NCBI RefSeq assembly: GCF_036688685.1
Contig: NZ_JAQQPS010000004.1
Coordinates: 262,391-326,390, forward strand
Direction of reading: 5' to 3'
DNA from: JALYUM01 sp036688685
Lineage (GTDB): Bacteria > Pseudomonadota > Gammaproteobacteria > Burkholderiales > Burkholderiaceae_D
Length of the DNA stretch: 64,000 nucleotides
This document shows positions 17,489 to 26,492 of the stretch, piece after piece (position 1 is the stretch's first letter; each line of letters begins with the position of its first letter). The notes beneath the pieces were generated by a model, which saw only the letters and a list, made by a program, of their open reading frames with translations, ran no database searches and was not told where the DNA came from. Made by a program: the position numbers and the translations under genes.

Positions 17489-20400
17489 ATGCTGATGGCT
17501 GATTTCAGCGGCGCTTTCGCCCACACCCTTGGCAGCTCCGCTGTGGCCGCCGAGATTCTCGCCCACGACTGGGCGCGCAGCGCTTTCGGACCGCTGGAAG
17601 TGTGGCCGCGCTGGCAGAAGGCGGCGTTGGCCATGGTGATGCGCAGCCCCACGCCGATGGCCCTGCTATTCGGCGCCGACGGCCTGCTGTTGTACAACGA
17701 CGGTTACCGGGTCGTGCTGGGCGACCGTCATCCGGCCGTGCTGGGCAGCAGCGTGCGCGCCGCCTGGCCGGAAGCGGCGTCGTTCAACGACGACGTCGTC
17801 AAGCAGGTGCTCGGCGGCGCTTCCTTGTGCTATCGCGACCAGCCCTTTCGCATCGCCCGCGGCGGCGCCATCGACGAGCGCTGGTTCGATCTCGATTATT
17901 CCCCGCTGTTCGACGACCACGGCCAGCCCGCAGCAGTGCTGGCCGTGGTGATCGAACAAACCGCCCTGAAACACGCCAACGCCGCGCTGCGCGAGTCGCA
18001 GCAGCGGCTCGACCATGCGCAGGCGGCCGGCCGGGTCGGCACCTTCACGCTGGAACTGGGCACCGGCACGCTGTTCACCACCAGCGGTTTCAACCGCATC
18101 TTCGGCCTGCCGGATCAGCCATCCGTCGACGTCGCCACGGTCGAAGCGCTGATCATGCCGGATGACGGCGAAGCGCCGTCGAACGCCGCCAACCGCGCCG
18201 ACCAGTCCTCGCCGCTGCAGGTGGAATACCGGATCCGCCGGCCCGACGACGGCGCGCTGCGCTGGATCCTGCGCCGCGCCGGCTACGAGCACGACAGCGC
18301 AGGCGTGGCCGACCGCATGGTCGGCGTGGTCCAGGATGTCACGGAGCGAAAAGCGGGCGAACTGGCGCTGGCCGAAAGCGCCGCGCAGTTCCAGACGCTC
18401 ACGCAGGCCTTGCCGAACCTGGTCTGGAGCGCCAATCCCCAGGGCGACATCGACTGGATGAATGCGCGTGCGTGCGAGTACAGCGGGCTGGCGCCAGGCG
18501 TGCTGATGGGCGGCGGCTTGATCGGCATCGTGCAGCCGGACGACGCCCCTGAGGCGGCGCGCGCATGGCGCAATTGTGTTGCCTCGGGGGCCTTGTACGA
18601 AACCGAATACCGCATCCGCCGCGCCGACGGCCAGTACCGCTGGCACCTGGTGCGCGCCTTGCCGCAGCGTGGGCCGAACGGGCGCATCGACCGCTGGATC
18701 GGCACCTCGACCGACATTGATGAGCGCAAGCGCCTCGAAACCCACAACAAGCGCGCCCTGAACCGCATCTGGGGCCTGTCGCAGGAGCTGATGCTGATCT
18801 GCGACTTCAGCGGCGCGATCGCTGCCGTGAACCCGTCGGCCGCGCGCCTGCTGGGCTGGAGCGAGGAGCAGATGATCGGCAAGTACCTGGCCGATTTCGT
18901 CCATCCGGACGACCTGGCCAGCACCGCGGCCGAAGTGGCGAAATTGAGCGAAGGCGTGACCACGCTGGCGTTCGAGAACCGCTACCGCGCCAGCGACGGC
19001 AGTTACCGCCTGCTGGACTGGACGGCGGTGCCGGACAACGGCATGATCCACGCGGTCGGGCGCGACGTAACGCGCGAACGCGTGGCCGAAGAAGCGCTGC
19101 GCCAGTCGCAAAAGCTCGAAGCGATCGGCATGCTCACCGGCGGCGTGGCGCATGATTTCAACAACGTGCTGGCGGTGGTGCGCACCTCGATCGACCTGCT
19201 GCGCCTGGTGCCGCTCGACGTGGAACGGCGCAAGCGTTATATGGACGCGATCTCGGACGCGGTGACGCGCGCGGCCAGGCTGACCGGCCAGCTGCTGGCC
19301 TTTGCGCGGCGCCAGTCGCTGCAGCCGGAAGTGTTCGACGCCGGCCGGAATGTGCAGATGGTCAGCGAAATGATCGGCAGCCTGACCGGGGCGCGCATCC
19401 GCATGGACTACCAGGTGGCCCCCGACGCCTGTTTCGTCGACGCCGATCCGAGCCAGTTCGACACGGCCATCGTCAACCTGGCGGTCAACGCGCGCGATGC
19501 GATGGACGGCAGCGGCAAACTCACCATCAGCGTGGGCCAGAGCGCCATGATTCCGGCGGTACGAGGGCAGGCAGCCGTGCACGGCCCGTTCGTCGCGGTG
19601 GCCGTCAGGGACACCGGCAAGGGCATTCCGCCTGAAATGCTGAGCCAGATTTTCGAGCCGTTTTTTACCACCAAGGGCAGCGGCCACGGCACCGGCCTGG
19701 GCCTGTCGCAGGTGTTCGGCTTCGCCAAGCAGTCGGGCGGCGAGATCGTCGTCAACAGCAGCGTCGGCGTCGGCACCGAGTTCACGCTGTACCTGCCGCG
19801 CGCCGCTGACCCGGGCGCGGGCGTGCAAGCCCCGACTCAGGCGCAGGGCCTGGTGCGCGGCGACGGCCGTTGCATCCTGGTGGTCGAGGACAACCAGGAC
19901 CTCGGCGTCATCGTGCGCCAGAGTCTCGAGGAGCTCGACTACACCACCGTGATGACCACCAGCGCCGAACAGGCCCTGGAGGAACTGGCCGCCGATGCGG
20001 GGCGCTTCGCGGCCGTGTTCTCCGACGTCGTCATGAACGGCATGGGCGGCTTCGCGCTGGGCCAGCAACTGCGGCGCATGTATCCGGCACTGCCGTTGGT
20101 CCTGTCGAGCGGTTACAGCGCCGTGCTGGCCAGTGAGCACAAGCACGGCTTCCAGCTGCTGCCCAAGCCGTATTCGCTGGCAGAGCTGGCGCAGACGCTG
20201 CACCAGGCCATTGCCGGCACTGGCGCGGCAGCCCGTGCTGCGCCAGTGCCGCCGCCCGCCGTCGGGCTGGCCGGGCGCGACCAGGAGTTGTTCCGTCTCG
20301 CCGAGCTCGATCGTTTGCAGATCCTCGATACGAAGCCCGAAGGCGCCTTCGACGCCCTGACGCGCCTCGCGGCCGAACGGTTCGACGTGCCGATCGCGCT

Positions 20401-20773
20401 CATCTCGCTGGTCGACGACCGGCGCCAGTGGTTCAAGTCGCGGCTTGGCGTGGATGCCAGCGAAACGGCGCGCGAACACGCGTTCTGCGCCCACACGATC
20501 CGCACGCCCGGCGAGGTCATGCTGGTGCCCGATGCGACCCGGGATGCGCGTTTCGCCGCCAACCCGCTCGTCACGAGCGAGCCCGGCATCCGGTTTTATG
20601 CCGGCGCGCCGCTGGTCACCTCCGCCGGCCATGCGCTGGGCACCCTGTGCGTCATCGACCGCAAGCCGCGCACTCTGACCCCGGATCAAGTGACGCAGCT
20701 GCGCGCGCTGGCCGACCAGGTCGTCGGCCTGATCGAAGCGCGCGGGCGCGCTGCGGAAAAAATGGCGCCGTGA
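17489..20773 (+). CDS. Multi-PAS hybrid histidine kinase with REC and C-terminal GAF
   Basis: A 1094-residue sensory protein without obvious membrane helices, so probably cytoplasmic. It has about four PAS/PAC units (roughly 40-160, 170-290, 300-415, 425-535), then HisKA with His555 in G-G-V-A-H-D-F-N-N-V-L. An HATPase follows (D-T-G-K-G-I-P and G-T-G-L-G-L-S), then a receiver domain from about 794 with phospho-acceptor Asp846 in F-S-D-V-V-M-N-G. A GAF domain (about 930-1085, with Q-W-F-K-S-R-L-G-V-D and G-A-P-L-V-T) is attached after the receiver, which is an unusual order. A second ATG at 17495 is an equally good start. It lies directly downstream of the phytochrome gene and may take part in the same light response; that is inference. 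Confidence 0.9.
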   Translation: MLMADFSGAFAHTLGSSAVAAEILAHDWARSAFGPLEVWPRWQKAALAMVMRSPTPMALLFGADGLLLYNDGYRVVLGDRHPAVLGSSVRAAWPEAASFNDDVVKQVLGGASLCYRDQPFRIARGGAIDERWFDLDYSPLFDDHGQPAAVLAVVIEQTALKHANAALRESQQRLDHAQAAGRVGTFTLELGTGTLFTTSGFNRIFGLPDQPSVDVATVEALIMPDDGEAPSNAANRADQSSPLQVEYRIRRPDDGALRWILRRAGYEHDSAGVADRMVGVVQDVTERKAGELALAESAAQFQTLTQALPNLVWSANPQGDIDWMNARACEYSGLAPGVLMGGGLIGIVQPDDAPEAARAWRNCVASGALYETEYRIRRADGQYRWHLVRALPQRGPNGRIDRWIGTSTDIDERKRLETHNKRALNRIWGLSQELMLICDFSGAIAAVNPSAARLLGWSEEQMIGKYLADFVHPDDLASTAAEVAKLSEGVTTLAFENRYRASDGSYRLLDWTAVPDNGMIHAVGRDVTRERVAEEALRQSQKLEAIGMLTGGVAHDFNNVLAVVRTSIDLLRLVPLDVERRKRYMDAISDAVTRAARLTGQLLAFARRQSLQPEVFDAGRNVQMVSEMIGSLTGARIRMDYQVAPDACFVDADPSQFDTAIVNLAVNARDAMDGSGKLTISVGQSAMIPAVRGQAAVHGPFVAVAVRDTGKGIPPEMLSQIFEPFFTTKGSGHGTGLGLSQVFGFAKQSGGEIVVNSSVGVGTEFTLYLPRAADPGAGVQAPTQAQGLVRGDGRCILVVEDNQDLGVIVRQSLEELDYTTVMTTSAEQALEELAADAGRFAAVFSDVVMNGMGGFALGQQLRRMYPALPLVLSSGYSAVLASEHKHGFQLLPKPYSLAELAQTLHQAIAGTGAAARAAPVPPPAVGLAGRDQELFRLAELDRLQILDTKPEGAFDALTRLAAERFDVPIALISLVDDRRQWFKSRLGVDASETAREHAFCAHTIRTPGEVMLVPDATRDARFAANPLVTSEPGIRFYAGAPLVTSAGHALGTLCVIDRKPRTLTPDQVTQLRALADQVVGLIEARGRAAEKMAP

Positions 20774-20867
20774 GACGGGTCCACGGCGGGTCAGTTGCGT
20801 GTCAGCTTGCCATGCTTGCCCCTGCTGTAATCTCCGTCCTACCTGATCACAGGATGGCTACTGCTTC

Positions 20868-20895
20868 TTGGCTTCTATTAACTTTTGCATAATGA
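20868..20895 (+). promoter_or_regulatory. Possible promoter of the HDO-cphA unit
   Basis: TTGGCT (20868-20873) and TAATGA (20890-20895) are spaced by 16 bp, about 40 bp upstream of the ATG at 20937. A short dyad, GTCC-AACT-GGAC, follows just after the -10. The rest of the 20774-20936 gap shows nothing else. Weak evidence, consensus only. Confidence 0.35.
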
Positions 20896-20936
20896 CCGTA
20901 TTGTCCAACTGGACGAACTTTCATGACTGTATCTTT

Positions 20937-22430
20937 ATGAAACCTGCATTCCTCGACCACTACCTGCAACCGGCGCCGCTGACGGCGCCGCCAGCCCATG
21001 AGCGCGCTGCGGCGCGCGATCTGTATTTCGAGCTGTACAACAACCCGGATCAGGCGCAAGCCGCCGCCCAGGCTTTTCTCGCGCACCAGATCGGCGCGGT
21101 GCAGGCCATACCGTCCGACCTGCCGGCCAGCCTCGACGCGTTACATGCCTGGATGCTGGAACGCACCGAAGCAGTCGGCGCCGCCTACCGCGATTACCTG
21201 GCCGCGCGCAAGACCGGCGCCGCGCGCCGCTACTTCAGTAACCGCGCCCACGCGCTGTATTTCATCAAGGCAGTTGCACCGACCAAGCTGGTGGATGGCT
21301 CGTGGCTGTTCGGTTTGTTGCGCCATTGGGACAATCCCGATTTTCATCCGCTCATCAAAACCTATCTCGAAGAGCTCGGTGACGGCGCCCCCGACAAGAA
21401 TCACGTCACGATTTTCCGCAAACTCATCGCTACCCACGGCTGCGACGGCTGGCAGCAGCTCGACGACAGCCACTTCGTGCAAGGCGCGATCCAGCTCGCC
21501 CTGGCGCACAATGCCGAAGACTATCTGGCGGAAGTGATCGGCTTCAATCTCGGTTACGAGCAGTTGCCACTGCACCTGCTGATCACCTCGTATGAACTCA
21601 ATGAACTGGGCATCGATCCGTATTACTTTACGCTGCACGTGACGGTCGACAATGCCGCCAACGGGCACGCCGCGAAAGCCGTCGATGCCCTGAAAAACCT
21701 GATGCCGCGCGTGGGTGACAGTGCAGATTTTTACCGGCGCGTCATTGACGGCTACCGTCTTAATGAGCTGGGTGCGTCGACCAATTCGACCATCGCGTCG
21801 TTCGACCTCGACGCGGAGCTGATCGGCATCATGGCCGCAAAAAGCGTCACCGGTAAAAACATGCACTCGGACTATTGCCGCGTGGCGGGCAAGTCCATCA
21901 ACGACTGGCTCGCCAGCCCCGATAATGTGCCGGCCTTCATGCTTGCACTGGAAACGGCGGGCTGGATCACGCGCGGCGCAGACCCCGAGCAAAGCCGCTT
22001 CTGGAGCCTGATTCAGGGCGACAAGGCCGAGATGTTTGGCGTGTTCAGTCCCTACGAGCAGCAAGTGTTGCGCGACTGGATTGCCAGCCCGCGTGCGGCT
22101 GTCGAGGACGCAGCCAACGATCGCAGCGGCGCTGCTGTAGAAGAACAACAGCCAATAGTGTTGAGCCATCGGGCCCGACAGCGTATGCTGGCGAATGTTG
22201 GTCAATTGTCACGTGACGGGGAGCATCCGTTGCGTGGCTTGATCCGGCGCCGTCCTGACCAGATGGGGTCGGGCGTGTCGGAGCTGCATTTGCTGGAAGA
22301 ACAAATTGCAGCCCTGCCTGGCAAGCAGCAGGCGATGGCCTTGTTGGCCAGTTTGATGGGGCCGGCAAGCCACCACAGCGCCGTCGGGCTGATGGCCACC
22401 CGGATGTACTCGCAGTTGCTCGATCACTGA
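20937..22430 (+). CDS. Haem-oxygenase-like diiron oxidase (iron-containing redox enzyme family)
   Basis: A 497-residue soluble protein of the iron-containing redox enzyme / haem-oxygenase-like fold group. The core has K-L-V-D-G-S-W (117-123), L-E-E-L-G-D-G (144-150), N-H (155-156), G-Y-E-Q-L-P-L-H (206-213) and L-H-V-T-V-D-N-A-A-N-G-H-A (233-245). By comparison with known haem-oxygenase-like diiron oxidases, likely metal ligands are Glu145 or Glu146, His156, Glu208, His234, Asp238 and His244. Such enzymes activate O2 on small substrates, often amino-acid derived. A C-terminal extension of about 200 residues (290-497) is of unknown role. The ATG at 20937 lacks a clear ribosome site; an in-frame ATG at 20892 is possible. 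Followed at 77 bp by the CphA-like gene. Substrate unknown. Confidence 0.82.
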   Translation: MKPAFLDHYLQPAPLTAPPAHERAAARDLYFELYNNPDQAQAAAQAFLAHQIGAVQAIPSDLPASLDALHAWMLERTEAVGAAYRDYLAARKTGAARRYFSNRAHALYFIKAVAPTKLVDGSWLFGLLRHWDNPDFHPLIKTYLEELGDGAPDKNHVTIFRKLIATHGCDGWQQLDDSHFVQGAIQLALAHNAEDYLAEVIGFNLGYEQLPLHLLITSYELNELGIDPYYFTLHVTVDNAANGHAAKAVDALKNLMPRVGDSADFYRRVIDGYRLNELGASTNSTIASFDLDAELIGIMAAKSVTGKNMHSDYCRVAGKSINDWLASPDNVPAFMLALETAGWITRGADPEQSRFWSLIQGDKAEMFGVFSPYEQQVLRDWIASPRAAVEDAANDRSGAAVEEQQPIVLSHRARQRMLANVGQLSRDGEHPLRGLIRRRPDQMGSGVSELHLLEEQIAALPGKQQAMALLASLMGPASHHSAVGLMATRMYSQLLDH

Positions 22431-22439
22431 GTGGTATCG

Positions 22440-22471
22440 ATCGGGGCAGCGGCGGGACCCGCTGCCCCGAT
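22440..22471 (+). other. Strong intercistronic hairpin between HDO and cphA genes
   Basis: ATCGGGGCAGCGG (22440-22452) and CCGCTGCCCCGAT (22459-22471) form a perfect 13-bp GC-rich stem with a 6-nt loop, starting 9 bp after the HDO stop. Only three Ts follow, so it is a weak terminator at best. It could reduce read-through or protect the upstream message. The downstream gene has its own AAGGAA site and a GTG start. Confidence 0.75.
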
Positions 22472-22507
22472 TTGCGGTCGCAATAATAATTATTAGAAGG
22501 AAAGCAA

Positions 22508-25126
22508 GTGCGTATCCTCGAACAACGTTTTCTGCGTGGTCCCAACCTGCACGCAGATACACCCTGCCTGTTGTCCGTCCTCGATCTCGGGTCCTTGTAC
22601 GGCGTTTCGTCGAAAGACATCCCCGGTTTTGCTGACGCCTTGCTCGCGCTGATGCCGACCCTTGAGGGCTACACCTTGCCGACCGGCCAGCTGGGCGGCT
22701 TTGGCCAGCGCCTGCGCGAGGGCACCTACATGGCGCGCATCGTCGAGCAGGTCACGCTTGACTTGCAATGCCAGGCGGGCGCGCCGGCCAGCTACGGCCG
22801 CACCCGGCCCGTCACCGGCCATTCAGGTCAATTCCGCGTGGTGTGCGCGTATGCGCTGGAAAACGTGGTGGCGCCGGCCTTTCGGATTGCCGTCGAGCTG
22901 GTGGTGGCCTTGAGCCGCAACGAAACGTTCGACCTGGCCGCGCGCCTGGCGCAGTTGCGCGCCACTGCCTTGCAGTTTGCCGTCGACCCCAGCACGGCAG
23001 CCATCCTGTCGGCCGCCCATGAGCGCGGCATTCCCACCCAGCGCCTGTCCGAAGAGGCGAACCTGTTCCAGCTCGGCTGGGGCAGCAAGCAGCAGCGCTT
23101 GCAGGACACCTTGACGGGCGCCGCCAGCCATGTCGCCGTGCAGATTGCAGGCGACCGGCGCCTGTCGATGGCCCTCCTGCGCGAGGCCGGCATCCCGGTG
23201 CCACCCGGTGAAGCGGCGACCACGCGCGAGAGCGCCCTGGGCGCGGCGCGCCGGCTCGGTCTCCCGGTCACCATCAAACCGTTGCGCGCCAGCCCGAGTG
23301 ACGTGGCCATCGAATGCGCCACCCTGGCCGAGGTCGAAGCGGCATTCCTGCCGGACGGCATCATCGTCGAGCAATCGGTGGCCGGCAAATCGTTCCGCGT
23401 GCTGGTCGCGGGCGGCCGGATTGCCGCCGCGGCGTGGCGCCGCCCGGCCCAGGTGACGGGCGATGGCGTGCACAGCATCCGTGATCTGGTGGCGCGCGAA
23501 AACCGCAATCCGCTACGCAGCGCCGACCATGTGAATATCCTCTCGGCGCTGCGGCTCGATGCGCACGCCGACGCCGTGCTGGCGCGCCAGGGCTTCACGG
23601 TCGACAGCATTGCGCCATCTGGCCAGCCGGTGCGCCTGCGCGCGCGCGCCAACCTGGCCACCGGCGGCACCGTGGAAGACGTCACCGACCGGCTGCCCAG
23701 TTCCACCCGGCGCCTGTGCGTGCGCACGGCCGCCACCATCGGCCTGGACGTGGTCGGCATCGACATCGTCTGCGCCGATATTGGCCTGCCTCTGAAGGGG
23801 CAGGGTGGAGCGATCGTCGCGGTGACCGCCATGCCGGACGTGCGCATGCATGAACACCCGACCGTCGGCATGGCGCGCGACGCCGGTGACGCCATCGTTG
23901 ACAGTTTATTGGGCGACTCGGACGGCCGCATCCCGCTGATCGCCGTCACCGGCACCAACGGCAAGACCACCACCGCACTGATTGTGGCCCACTGCGCCGC
24001 CATGGCCGGCTTGCTGACCGGCGTGACCACCACCGAGGGCGTGTTCATCGACGGCGAGCGCGTGGCTACCGGCGACTGCACCGGCTACTGGTCGGCGCGC
24101 ACCGTGCTGGCCGACTCCGAGGTCGAACTGGCGGTACTGGAAACGGCCCGGGGCGGCATCCTGAAACGGGGGCTGGCGTTCGACCGCTGCGACGTCGGCA
24201 TCGTGCTCAACGTGACGGCCGACCACCTGGGCCTCGATGGCGTCGATACGCTGGAAGACCTGGCGCAAGTGAAAGCCGTGGTGGCGTCGTCGGCGTCGCA
24301 CGCGGTGGTGCTCAATGCCGAAGACCGCCTGTGCGTGGCAATGGGCAGGCGCGTGCGCCCTGGCGTGGAAATCGTGTATTTTTCGATGGAAGCGGACAAC
24401 CCGGTGTTGCTGCAGCACCTGGACCGGTCCGGGCGCGCCGTGTATTTGCAGGACAATGCCGTCATCATCGCCGACGGCACCCGCCGCCACGAACTGCTGC
24501 GCGTGGAAGCCATGCCGTGCGCGCTCAATGGCATCGCGCGCTACAACATCGCCAACGCCATTGCGGCGGCGGCAGGGTTGATGGCGGCCGGCTTCGACCA
24601 GCACCAGATCGCCGACGGCCTGTCGACCTTTGTCTCCGACGGCAAAACCAACCCGCTGCGCGCCAACGTTTTCGACGTGCGCGGCGTGACGGTAATCGTC
24701 GACTACGCCCACAACGCTGCGGCATACATGGCGCTGGCCGAGATGGCGCGTGCCATGCTGCCGGGCCAATTGATCGGCGTGGTGACCGCGCCGGGCGACC
24801 GCCGCGACGCCGAGTTGCTCGACATCGGCCGCACCTGCGGCGCCCGGTTCGACGAGCTGGTGGTGTACGAAGCCGAGCAGCGCGTGCGCGCGCCCGGCGC
24901 CACCGCCGACCTGATCCTGGCGGGCGCGCGCACGCAGGCGGGCCTGTCGGACACGCTGCACCGCGAACTCGACGCAGCCGCTGCCGTGCGCCTCGGGCTG
25001 GCACTGTGCGCACCCGGCGACGTGCTGGTTTTTGCCTGCGGCACCACGCTGCAAGTGCTGGTCGACGCGGTCCGCGCTACCGATCCAGAGGTGGCCGACC
25101 GTATTGCTGGCGAGATCGAAACCTAG
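22508..25126 (+). CDS. cphA: Cyanophycin-synthetase-family ligase with degenerate ATP-grasp domain
   Basis: An 872-residue protein with the length and full three-domain plan of cyanophycin synthetase: N-terminal domain (1-160), ATP-grasp (about 160-470) and Mur-ligase (about 475-872). The Mur-ligase part looks active: P-loop T-G-T-N-G-K-T-T-T (481-489), G-D-C-T-G-Y-W-S-A, E-T-A-R-G-G-I-L-K-R-G-L, D-Y-A-H-N and G-D-R-R-D. The ATP-grasp part does not. The glycine-rich loop expected after K-P-L (D-G-N-H-G-R-G in true CphA) reads R-A-S-P-S-D-V at 260-266, and the Mg-ligand E-V-N motif reads A-V-T at 438-440. The N-domain G-H-x-x-E-H motif reads A-R-I-V-E-Q (76-81). Canonical sequences are from memory. 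GTG start with AAGGAA upstream. It probably does not make ordinary cyanophycin; likely partner is the upstream HDO. Confidence 0.85.
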   Translation: MRILEQRFLRGPNLHADTPCLLSVLDLGSLYGVSSKDIPGFADALLALMPTLEGYTLPTGQLGGFGQRLREGTYMARIVEQVTLDLQCQAGAPASYGRTRPVTGHSGQFRVVCAYALENVVAPAFRIAVELVVALSRNETFDLAARLAQLRATALQFAVDPSTAAILSAAHERGIPTQRLSEEANLFQLGWGSKQQRLQDTLTGAASHVAVQIAGDRRLSMALLREAGIPVPPGEAATTRESALGAARRLGLPVTIKPLRASPSDVAIECATLAEVEAAFLPDGIIVEQSVAGKSFRVLVAGGRIAAAAWRRPAQVTGDGVHSIRDLVARENRNPLRSADHVNILSALRLDAHADAVLARQGFTVDSIAPSGQPVRLRARANLATGGTVEDVTDRLPSSTRRLCVRTAATIGLDVVGIDIVCADIGLPLKGQGGAIVAVTAMPDVRMHEHPTVGMARDAGDAIVDSLLGDSDGRIPLIAVTGTNGKTTTALIVAHCAAMAGLLTGVTTTEGVFIDGERVATGDCTGYWSARTVLADSEVELAVLETARGGILKRGLAFDRCDVGIVLNVTADHLGLDGVDTLEDLAQVKAVVASSASHAVVLNAEDRLCVAMGRRVRPGVEIVYFSMEADNPVLLQHLDRSGRAVYLQDNAVIIADGTRRHELLRVEAMPCALNGIARYNIANAIAAAAGLMAAGFDQHQIADGLSTFVSDGKTNPLRANVFDVRGVTVIVDYAHNAAAYMALAEMARAMLPGQLIGVVTAPGDRRDAELLDIGRTCGARFDELVVYEAEQRVRAPGATADLILAGARTQAGLSDTLHRELDAAAAVRLGLALCAPGDVLVFACGTTLQVLVDAVRATDPEVADRIAGEIET

Positions 25127-25232
25127 CTTCAGGTACACTAAGTCGCATTACCATTGCGCAACCTTGCCGCAGCGGTCGCCGTATCTAGCGAGAAATCTGC
25201 TAAGATACCGCCCCTTCTACAGAAAGGTCTCC

Positions 25233-26483
25233 ATGGCAAATGCGTGCGGCGTCGACTTCGGTACGTCCAATTCCACAGCCGGCTGGGTTCAGCCAGGCAA
25301 GTCGTCCCTGCTTGCGCTGGAAGATGGCAAAGCCACCTTGCCGTCCGTGGTGTTTTTTAATGCCGACGACGACGAGGTCAGCTACGGCCGTGCGGCTCTG
25401 GCGAATTACCTGGAAGGCTATGAAGGGCGCCTGATGCGCTCGCTCAAAAGCTTATTGGGCACCAGCCTGATCGACGGCCAGACCGAAGTGGCGGGCCGCG
25501 CGTTGCCGTTCCGCATGCTGCTGGCCCAGTTCATCGGTGAAGTCAAACGCCGCGCCGAAGAACAGGCGGGCGAAGCGTTTACGCACGCCGTGTTCGGGCG
25601 CCCGGTGTTTTTTATCGACGGCAACCCGGCCGCCGACAAGGAAGCGGAAGACACCTTGTCGGACATCGCCCGGTCGGTTGGCTTTCGCCAGGTCAGTTTC
25701 CAGTTTGAACCGATTGCCGCTGCCTTCGACTATGAATCGCAGATCGACCGCGAAGAACTGGTCCTGATCGCCGACATCGGCGGCGGCACCTCCGACTTTT
25801 CTTTGGTGCGCCTGTCGCCCCAGCGCGCCACGCGGGTCGACCGCCGCAACGACATCCTTGCCACCGGCGGCGTGCACATCGGCGGGACCGATTTCGACAA
25901 ATACCTCAGCCTCGCCTCGGTCATGCCGCTGCTCGGCTATGGCAGCGCGCTCACCAGCGGCGCCCAGATCCCGTCCAGCTATTATTTTAATCTTGCCACC
26001 TGGCACACCATCAACCAGGCCTACACCAGGAAGAGCATCACGCAGCTGGCCGACCTGGTGCGCGACGCGCGTGAGCGCAGCAAGCTCGAGCGCCTGCAAA
26101 CGCTGATCGACGAGCGCGCCGGCCACTGGCTGGCGATGCAGGTGGAAGAGGGCAAGATCGCCCTGTCGGCCAGCCCCAGCGCGACCATGGAGCTGAACCG
26201 CTTCTCGCCGCCGGCCTCGCTGGTCATCCACCGGTCCGACTTTGAAAACGCGATTTTGCCGCTGGTCGATACGGTCGACCGCACCGTGCTGCAACTGCTG
26301 ACTGACGCGGGTGTCAGCGTCGACCAGGTCGATACCGTGTTCTTTACCGGCGGCTCGAGCGGGGTCGGCCTGCTGCGCCAGCGCATTGCGGCGCTGGTGC
26401 CGAACGCGCGCAAGGTCGAGGGCGACCTGTTCGGCAGCATCGGCGCCGGTCTCGCGCTCGATGCCCAGCGCAAGTTCGGCTAG
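25233..26483 (+). CDS. yegD: Hsp70 family protein, YegD type
   Basis: A 416-residue actin/Hsp70-fold ATPase. Nucleotide-binding signatures are visible: V-D-F-G-T-S-N-S-T (7-15), I-A-D-I-G-G-G-T-S-D-F-S (around 179-190) and F-T-G-G-S-S-G-V-G near the end. It lacks the peptide-binding domain of DnaK, so it is a short Hsp70 homologue like E. coli YegD (about 450 residues), whose role is poorly known. The ATG at 25233 follows AGAAAGG. The exonuclease gene starts 9 bp after its stop, suggesting one operon. Confidence 0.88.
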   Translation: MANACGVDFGTSNSTAGWVQPGKSSLLALEDGKATLPSVVFFNADDDEVSYGRAALANYLEGYEGRLMRSLKSLLGTSLIDGQTEVAGRALPFRMLLAQFIGEVKRRAEEQAGEAFTHAVFGRPVFFIDGNPAADKEAEDTLSDIARSVGFRQVSFQFEPIAAAFDYESQIDREELVLIADIGGGTSDFSLVRLSPQRATRVDRRNDILATGGVHIGGTDFDKYLSLASVMPLLGYGSALTSGAQIPSSYYFNLATWHTINQAYTRKSITQLADLVRDARERSKLERLQTLIDERAGHWLAMQVEEGKIALSASPSATMELNRFSPPASLVIHRSDFENAILPLVDTVDRTVLQLLTDAGVSVDQVDTVFFTGGSSGVGLLRQRIAALVPNARKVEGDLFGSIGAGLALDAQRKFG

Positions 26484-26492
26484 GCAATCGTC

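Noticed and set aside
20937..22430. HDO gene as the missing biliverdin-forming haem oxygenase for the phytochrome
   Set aside because: The ligand pattern is that of non-haem diiron proteins, it is much longer than BphO, and it pairs with the CphA-like gene instead.
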